This document shows, piece by piece, positions 61,401 to 64,000 of a DNA stretch of 64,000 nt. The stretch lies in contig CAJINV010000006.1 in NCBI GenBank assembly GCA_905178155.1, positions 786,345-850,344 of the forward strand, read 5' to 3'. The DNA is from Amoebophrya sp. A120 (lineage: Eukaryota > Sar > Dinophyceae > Syndiniales > Amoebophryaceae). The first letter of the stretch is position 1, and the number at the start of each line of letters is the position of its first letter. The notes beneath the pieces were generated by a model that saw only the letters and a list, made by a program, of their open reading frames with translations, was not told the DNA's origin and made no database searches. The translations under genes and the position numbers were made by a program.

Positions 61401-64000
61401 GCTAGTCGTCCCGTGTGCCATGCAAGAGTGTCCCATCGACTGCGTATTGGGCGACTGGCAGCAGTTGAACGACGGGCAGTGCTCAACGTCTTGTGGTTTC
61501 GTGGGCCGGCTCTCCTACACCCGGACAAAACAAGTAGAGGCGAATGGGGGAGCGAGTTGCGCGAAGGTGGCCGAGACTGTCGACCAGGCCGACAACGCTG
61601 ATCCGTCCATTTCGATTAACACGGATCTGACCATGAAAAGCACGGACTGCAGCGCCGAGGACCGGAAGCCGTGCCCGGTCGATTGCGTGCTCAGCGAAGA
61701 ATACGATCCAAACACGTTAACCGAGTGCACGAAGACGTGCGGCGGGGGCACGCGGATGTGGTACAAGACACGACTGGTCGACCCCCTCAACGGCGGGCAA
61801 GAGTGCGACGACTCCGAAGAACAGGTGCGGCCGTGTAACGAGCAGAATTGCCCCCGGGACTGCGAACTCTCCGACTGGCAGGACGAGGGTGCGTGCAGTC
61901 TTTCTTGCGGCACGGGGCAGCAGAAACGCGTGCGTGGGATCGAGGTCGGACCGGCCAACGAGGGAGCGGCCTGCGAAACAGATCCGTCCTTATCAAGTGC
62001 AAAAATGTCTGGGTCTGGAAGAATGCGTGTTTGTCATGCTTGTCTGGCATGACTCTTAAATCTGTCATGCACGTTACCCAAGAGCTCCATTTTTCTGTGA
62101 TGCAGAAACGCAGTCTGTCATGCAGAATAGGCAACACCTAGAAGCTCAGCAACTTGTCATGCTGAGCCAGCATTTGTGGCCTCATCATGAGACGCCACCC
62201 AGCATCACAAGTTTCCAGACCCAGAAATTTTTACACTTGATAGTCCTTGGACGAAAACGATCCAGCTGCGGACGAGCCCTGGTTAGCGAAGTTATGCATT
62301 GCAAATATGTCTGAATCTGGAAGAGCAAGAGTTCGAATCTGTGATGCGCATTCTACATCATGCCGACAACTGTCATGCATGGCCAGCAAAAGGCTCCAAT
62401 TCTTCTCACAGAAAGAGGTGATTTGTCATGCGGATTAGGCATTGGGATAAGTACCTGTTCGAAACCTGTGATGCTAGGGCTTCCATGCCAGCCCTTTTGT
62501 GTCATGCAAAACCAGCATGACATTCTTCCAGACCCAGACATATTTGCATTTGATAGAAGTTTGTCGCTTGCAAGACCGACCCGTGCCCCATCGACTGCGT
62601 TGTTTCGGAGTGGGCTGTGCAGGGGAACTATCAAATGCAAAAATGTCTGGGTCTGGAAACTTGTGTTGCTGATACTTGTATTGGAAAATTGCTGCTTGTA
62701 GGGCATAACAGCATGAGAAATTTCCCTCAACTCCTTGTGGATTCATTCGTGTTTAGCATTACAAGCTGCCATCCAGCACGACAAAAAAACTGGCCAATGG
62801 TATTCATGCATTACACATCTTGTTGTCCTTGAAATCCTGCATCACAAATCCAGACCCAGACATATTTGCAATGCATAGGAACGAAGAGTGCAATCCGACC
62901 TGCGCGGGTGGCTTGAAGTTGAAGATCCGGGAGCATGTAACAGAGGCCAAGTTCGGAGGGGCTGCCTATCAAAAGGAAAAATCCCCCCTCCCCATACCGA
63001 AAAGGCATCCTTTTGAAAATTTGTGATGCTGATTTGTAATCACAAATCTTGCAAGAGAGCAAAGCCAGAGCTTTCGCCGCTTTACGCAGGCGATTTGTAA
63101 TGCTGCTGCGCCAACAGGGCAGACGTCTGCCATGCTGAGCGCCCACCTCTAGCCAGCTCCTTCCAGGCTTTTTATCTGCCTGCACTCCTATACTGCAAGA
63201 GAAAGCTGATTTGTGTACACAAATCCCGCAACACAGACTGCCACTTTGATATGGGGAGGGAGGATTTTTCCATTCGATACCGCCTGCTCGGAATTCCCGA
63301 CGCAAGAAACAGTTAGCTGCAACCTTCCCGCCTGCCCGCGCGATTGCGAGGTGGGGGATTGGGTCATTCCCGGGAATGAGGACTGCAAACGAAATGGCGT
63401 GCCGGTGGACTGCGGCGCAGGAGCGACGAAGACGAAAACGCGGCAGGTCACCAACGGCGGCGCGGAGAACGGTGGGGCTGTATGTCCAGATTTGGAAGCA
63501 GAGGTCGACTGCGTTCTCAATGACTGCCCGATTGATTGTGAACAAACCGAATGGTTCAAGGTCGGGAATTGCACCAAAAGCTGCGGGGACTTCGGGCAAC
63601 AAACGTGGAAGCGCAATACCACGACGCAGCCGAACGAGTTCGGGACACAGTGCGAGAAGCACCAGGAACAGCGACCGTGCAACCGGCACATCCATTGCCC
63701 GGTGGACTGCGTGCAGGGTGCCTGGTACAAGGTAGGGGCGTGTTCGGTAAGCTGCGCCGACCGAGGGGAGGGCGTGGAAGATTTGGATGTGACCTTTCAG
63801 CTCGAAAAGCGGGATATGAATTGCAAAAATGTCTGGGTCTGGATCTGGAAGAATGCGCGACTTGTCATGCTGCTTTTCCATGACCCATGAGGTCTGGAAT
63901 GCAGGACCTAGCATGACAGATTCTGTGCGATCTCTCTCATGCCTATCCTGCATGAGAAACTCCCTCCCGACTTGGTCAAAACTGGACGACTTTTGGTAAT
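43489..64000 (+). CDS. Giant TSP1-repeat extracellular protein, both ends incomplete; 47 introners and one GT-AG intron
   Basis: After removal of the introns, the frame encodes about 33 TSP1-like repeats of the form PVDCxxSxW...CSxTCGxGTxxRxR...GGxxC...C (my count). Examples are VDCVVHEWNEWSACSHACG, VHCELHQWSSWGACDTTCG and VDCVLSEEYDPNTLTECTKT. Early repeats keep the Trp-x-x-Trp ladder; later ones often lose the second Trp. A different block lies between repeats 6 and 7 (about 48740-50770). It has two related segments (FSRDGKWNPSKGIYQTYT... and VDWWEQRYWHWDDRN...) with paired Cys and a PAN/apple-like look (AAQSMCEQSCTNSEW). TSP1 modules in other protists act in adhesion and secretion at the cell surface. 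No transmembrane end is visible because the gene runs out of the window; the 5' end is also unclear. Confidence 0.85.
43591..43823. mobile_element. Family K introner (single copy here)
   Basis: 233 bp, TATCAAACAAAAAAAGTGCG to GAACTTTTTTCTGTTTCATA. Flanks GTGTG / GCGTG. Joins NRDCV^VSEWG at the first TSP1 repeat. Confidence 0.86.
43870..44147. mobile_element. Family B introner
   Basis: 278 bp. Target repeat ACCTG perfect. Joins CSATC^VDEHV. Confidence 0.92.
44185..44446. mobile_element. Family A introner
   Basis: 262 bp with a nearly perfect inverted repeat of about 32 bp. Target repeat GGATT perfect. Joins VVNAGD^WGSYP. Confidence 0.93.
44490..44739. mobile_element. Family H introner
   Basis: 250 bp, TATGGCGTTCTCAACTGTTA to GAGAACGCCATA. 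Flanks AGATC / ACATC. Joins TRTREI^SVDKQ. Confidence 0.88.
44804..45124. mobile_element. Family C introner
   Basis: 321 bp. Target repeat CACTG perfect. Joins EEVAHC^TPGTG. Confidence 0.92.
45211..45533. mobile_element. Family C introner
   Basis: 323 bp, starting TACTGTGGGG. Flanks ACCTG / GACTG (3 of 5). Joins WSTC^DKTCD. Confidence 0.85.
45668..45955. mobile_element. Family A introner
   Basis: 288 bp. Target repeat CCCTG perfect. Joins NTDPC^PVDCV. Confidence 0.92.
46124..46435. mobile_element. Family B-like introner
   Basis: 312 bp, TATCCTGTGGGAAAAACTAC to GACGTTTTTACATATGATA. Target repeat GCATG perfect. Joins RTQTEPCM^T; only 7 bp separate it from the next element. Confidence 0.88.
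46443..46651. mobile_element. Family D introner, 7 bp after the previous one
   Basis: 209 bp. Target repeat ATGAC perfect and overlapping GCATG of the previous element. Joins PCMT^HVVCP. Confidence 0.9.
46705..46913. mobile_element. Family M-like introner
   Basis: 209 bp, TATCAAAGAAAAAAACGTTG to CAATGTTTTTTTCTTGGATA. Target repeat GCCTG perfect. Joins EQWSA^WGACT. Confidence 0.9.
46933..47083. mobile_element. Family E introner
   Basis: 151 bp. Flanks CACAG / CACGG. Joins GACTA^TCYDD. Confidence 0.88.
47149..47469. mobile_element. Family C introner
   Basis: 321 bp, ending GCAACA instead of GATA. Target repeat GCGGA perfect. Joins TKTR^TRGIQ. Confidence 0.9.
47536..47863. mobile_element. Family C introner
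   Basis: 328 bp. Target repeat GAAAC perfect. Joins EGSET^SVCTD. Confidence 0.92.
47957..48237. mobile_element. Family B introner
   Basis: 281 bp. Target repeat GTGGC perfect. Joins PVTCG^QGTIT. Confidence 0.92.
48453..48739. mobile_element. Family C introner
   Basis: 287 bp, starting TGTCAAAG. Target repeat CTGTG perfect. Joins NPGAV^DCATS. Confidence 0.9.
48798..49002. mobile_element. Family F introner
   Basis: 205 bp. Target repeat GATTT perfect. Joins DFSND^FSRDG. Confidence 0.91.
49322..49454. mobile_element. Family E introner (shortest complete copy)
   Basis: 133 bp. Target repeat TAAGG perfect. Joins CGTHK^GPIFD. Confidence 0.91.
49847..49984. mobile_element. Family E introner
   Basis: 138 bp. 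Flanks GCAAG / GCAAC. Joins PTDQQ^VVLDD. Confidence 0.88.
50221..50541. mobile_element. Family C introner
   Basis: 321 bp. Flanks TGAAA / CGAAA. Joins YTRIE^NTESN. Confidence 0.88.
50876..51197. mobile_element. Family C introner
   Basis: 322 bp. Target repeat CTGGT perfect. Joins WIDAG^CSVTC. Confidence 0.92.
51270..51543. mobile_element. Family A introner
   Basis: 274 bp. Target repeat GTTCG perfect. Joins QTALF^GGTCK. Confidence 0.91.
51627..51930. mobile_element. Family A-like introner without matching flanks
   Basis: 304 bp. Flanks CGGCA / CAAAG do not match, yet removing element plus 5 bp keeps frame. Joins ECGTG^ICPQD. The arms are the CGATCTGG variant of family A. Confidence 0.8.
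52193..52450. mobile_element. Family A-like introner
   Basis: 258 bp. Flanks AGGGG / AGAAG (3 of 5). Joins PCNRG^GFIDM. Confidence 0.82.
52498..52636. mobile_element. Family E introner
   Basis: 139 bp. Target repeat CCTGA perfect. The start is the TATCGTTCGG at 52498, not the coding TATCCTGA just before it. Joins ERSIL^IGAQN. Confidence 0.89.
52723..52962. mobile_element. Family H introner
   Basis: 240 bp. Target repeat GACTT perfect. Joins FDCLT^WRKPC. Confidence 0.91.
53081..53390. mobile_element. Family L introner (family C-like, single copy)
   Basis: 310 bp, TATTACAATGAAAAATACCC to GGGCATTTTTCACCGTAATA. Target repeat AAACC perfect. Joins SRLQT^RWTEV. Confidence 0.9.
53904..54163. mobile_element. 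Family A introner
   Basis: 260 bp. Target repeat GGCCG perfect. Joins ESIAA^VDENDV. Confidence 0.91.
54314..54463. mobile_element. Family E introner
   Basis: 150 bp. Target repeat TCGGT perfect. Joins TSRRS^VAREP. Confidence 0.91.
54553..54864. mobile_element. Family G introner
   Basis: 312 bp. Target repeat CCAGT perfect. Joins NTHGCP^VDCVM. Confidence 0.92.
54902..55057 (+). other. Canonical GT-AG spliceosomal intron
   Basis: 156 bp, GTATTACTTAG to CGAAACCCAG, AT-rich with a pyrimidine-rich stretch. It has no terminal inverted repeat and no flanking direct repeat. Joins MNEWVEQ^GACTVTCGAG in frame. It is the only ordinary intron I can support in this 20-kb gene. Confidence 0.88.
55233..55495. 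mobile_element. Family A introner
   Basis: 263 bp. Target repeat CCCTG perfect. Joins CELDP^WVPGD. Confidence 0.91.
55561..55887. mobile_element. Family C introner
   Basis: 327 bp. Target repeat CAGAT perfect. Joins FTRQI^RVPPA. Confidence 0.92.
56032..56291. mobile_element. Family A introner
   Basis: 260 bp. Target repeat GGCCC perfect. Joins DTTCGP^GVQTR. Confidence 0.92.
56339..56600. mobile_element. Family A introner, 6 bp before the next one
   Basis: 262 bp. Target repeat CGGAC perfect. Only CGGACC (56601-56606) separates it from the family B element that follows. Joins IKVHPD^HEGNA together with its neighbour. Confidence 0.91.
56607..56904. mobile_element. Family B introner
   Basis: 298 bp, TATCCTGGGCAAGAAAAACG to GGACGTTTTTACTTACGATA. 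Flanks GGACC / GCTTC poorly matched (2 of 5). Frame kept. Confidence 0.83.
57400..57620. mobile_element. Family D introner
   Basis: 221 bp. Flanks TGTCC / TCTCC. Joins VLGCP^VDCVM. Confidence 0.88.
57677..57895. mobile_element. Family I introner
   Basis: 219 bp, TATGAGAGTGCACAACCCCC to GGGGGAGTTGTGCCCTGTCA plus TA. Flanks ACCTG / TCCTG. Joins GCSKTC^GQGTE. Confidence 0.88.
58374..59112. mobile_element. Family M introner with ~500 bp of extra internal sequence
   Basis: 739 bp, more than twice any other complete element except one (376 bp). TATCCAAGAGAAAAACTGTG to CACAGTTTTTTTCATCTTGA plus TA. Target repeat CCAGC perfect. Joins ACNNQ^PCPVD. Subterminal TGTGATGC and TTTGTCATGC motifs sit near the ends as in other copies. 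The middle (about 58480-59020) is AT-rich unique sequence, without an ORF of note, and contains a spliced-leader-like site on the minus strand. Confidence 0.88.
58712..58733 (-). ncRNA. Spliced-leader-like sequence (possible SL RNA gene or relic)
   Basis: Read on the minus strand, these 22 bases are AACGTAGCCACTTTGG + CTCAAG. The dinoflagellate trans-spliced leader is known as DCCGTAGCCATTTTGG + CTCAAG, so 20 of 22 positions agree. The next bases on that strand are GTTGAG, so the leader is followed by GT, as at the donor site of an SL RNA gene. I see no certain Sm site or fold, and a leader relic captured with a retroposed cDNA is the alternative. Confidence 0.55.
59380..59671. mobile_element. 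Family A introner
   Basis: 292 bp. Target repeat GATGC perfect. Joins GDCDA^DCGGG. Confidence 0.91.
59794..60055. mobile_element. Family A introner
   Basis: 262 bp, same orientation as 33289. Target repeat GAGTG perfect. Joins CNLQE^CNVDC. Confidence 0.92.
60118..60406. mobile_element. Family B introner
   Basis: 289 bp. Flanks TCGGA / TCGGC. Joins GAECSE^SCTDT. Confidence 0.88.
60499..60714. mobile_element. Family I introner
   Basis: 216 bp. Target repeat CAAAC perfect. Joins SGVGQT^CGKTE. Confidence 0.91.
60783..61035. mobile_element. Family A introner
   Basis: 253 bp. Target repeat TGCAT perfect. Joins CAIDC^IMNEW. Confidence 0.91.
61991..62242. mobile_element. Family A introner
   Basis: 252 bp. 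Target repeat GTCCT perfect. Joins ETDPS^LDEND. The exon before it (61036-61990) is the longest uninterrupted coding stretch of this gene. Confidence 0.92.
62293..62555. mobile_element. Family A introner
   Basis: 263 bp. Target repeat GAAGT perfect. Joins PWLAK^FVACK. Confidence 0.92.
62639..62878. mobile_element. Family A introner
   Basis: 240 bp. Target repeat GGAAC perfect. Joins WAVQGN^EECNP. Confidence 0.92.
62967..63279. mobile_element. Family C introner
   Basis: 313 bp. Flanks CTGCC / CCGCC. Joins KFGGAA^CSEFP. Confidence 0.88.
63815..64000. mobile_element. Family A introner, 5' part only (cut by window edge)
   Basis: Starts TATGAATTGCAAAAATGTCT after left flank CGGGA. Breaks the reading frame after LEKRD; the right end is outside the window. 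Confidence 0.85.

Noticed and set aside
31488-63279. CRISPR array or tandem satellite, suggested by recurring ~30-bp motifs
   Set aside because: The motifs are paired inverted arms of separate elements with unique 5-bp flanks, at irregular spacing and with exons between; the genome is eukaryotic.
62811-63953. Minus-strand 380-codon ORF, and a series of similar minus and plus ORFs containing peptides like MQDRHD, FQTQTFLHLI and SITSFQTQ
   Set aside because: They are readings through introners, in particular the arms CAGACCCAGACATTTTTGCA; the same peptides recur at every element and overlap well-supported + strand exons.

Overview
The window is nuclear DNA of a eukaryote, most likely a dinoflagellate-lineage protist and probably a syndinian close to Amoebophrya. 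Four observations support this. (1) Large genes are broken by introns that end in long inverted repeats and are flanked by 5-bp direct repeats ('introners', known from Amoebophrya and a few other protists). (2) Secreted proteins carry the dinoflagellate-style CCCH finger GHPxxCxxxCKxxxxxxGCKDGxxCxRCHxC. (3) There is a long thrombospondin-1 (TSP1) repeat protein. (4) The minus strand at 58712-58733 matches the dinoflagellate trans-spliced leader at 20 of 22 positions. The genus is an inference. Every gene I can support lies on the + strand.

Layout. 1-1768: 3' end of a coiled-coil gene with introners. 3459-5750, 7962-9242, 11881-13.4k, 14.6k-16613, 20679-22196 and 24985-27411: a cluster of leader-bearing proteins, mostly with CCCH fingers and with few or no introners. 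Two small genes lie at 18495-18893 and 19150-19656. Gene-poor spacers hold dispersed repeats (1758-2729 = 13656-14657; 17930-18055 ~ 19800-19950), a minisatellite and two GC-rich islands (about 22.8-24.0 kb and 28.3-29.4 kb). 30656-36599 and 37409-43142: two paralogous secreted Cys-rich genes with 14 introners each. 43489 to the window end: a giant extracellular protein with about 33 TSP1-like repeats and a central Cys/Trp-rich block, cut by 47 introners and only one ordinary GT-AG intron.

I counted 86 introners by hand. Every element starts near TAT and ends near ATA. Removing the element plus one 5-bp copy of the flank restores the reading frame each time I checked. Of 84 elements with both flanks visible, 60 have a perfect 5-bp target repeat and 16 have one mismatch. 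Families are named here by an inner part of the terminal inverted repeat: A AAAAATGTCTGGGTCTGG; B AACGTCCCCACACCAGAGT; C AAATCCCCCCTCCCCATATC; D AAACTGTTTCACTGTGA; E AAAAGTATCGTACTCGTA (short, 133-151 bp); F GTGTTACAGTTACAC; G TTTGAAATCGACAAAGTTG; H GGCGTTCTCAACTGTTACA; I GAGAGTGCACAACTCCCC; M AAAACTGTGTAAGTGTA-like; J, K and L are single copies. No transposase is encoded here, so all look non-autonomous. In the feature entries, ^ marks the protein position of the insertion after splicing.

How the parts fit together: the proteins look secreted or surface-exposed (signal-like leaders, TSP1 and Cys-rich adhesive modules), as expected of a parasite or a cell-contact machinery, but that role is inference. 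The genome-level story is invasion of coding sequence by DNA-transposon-like introns.
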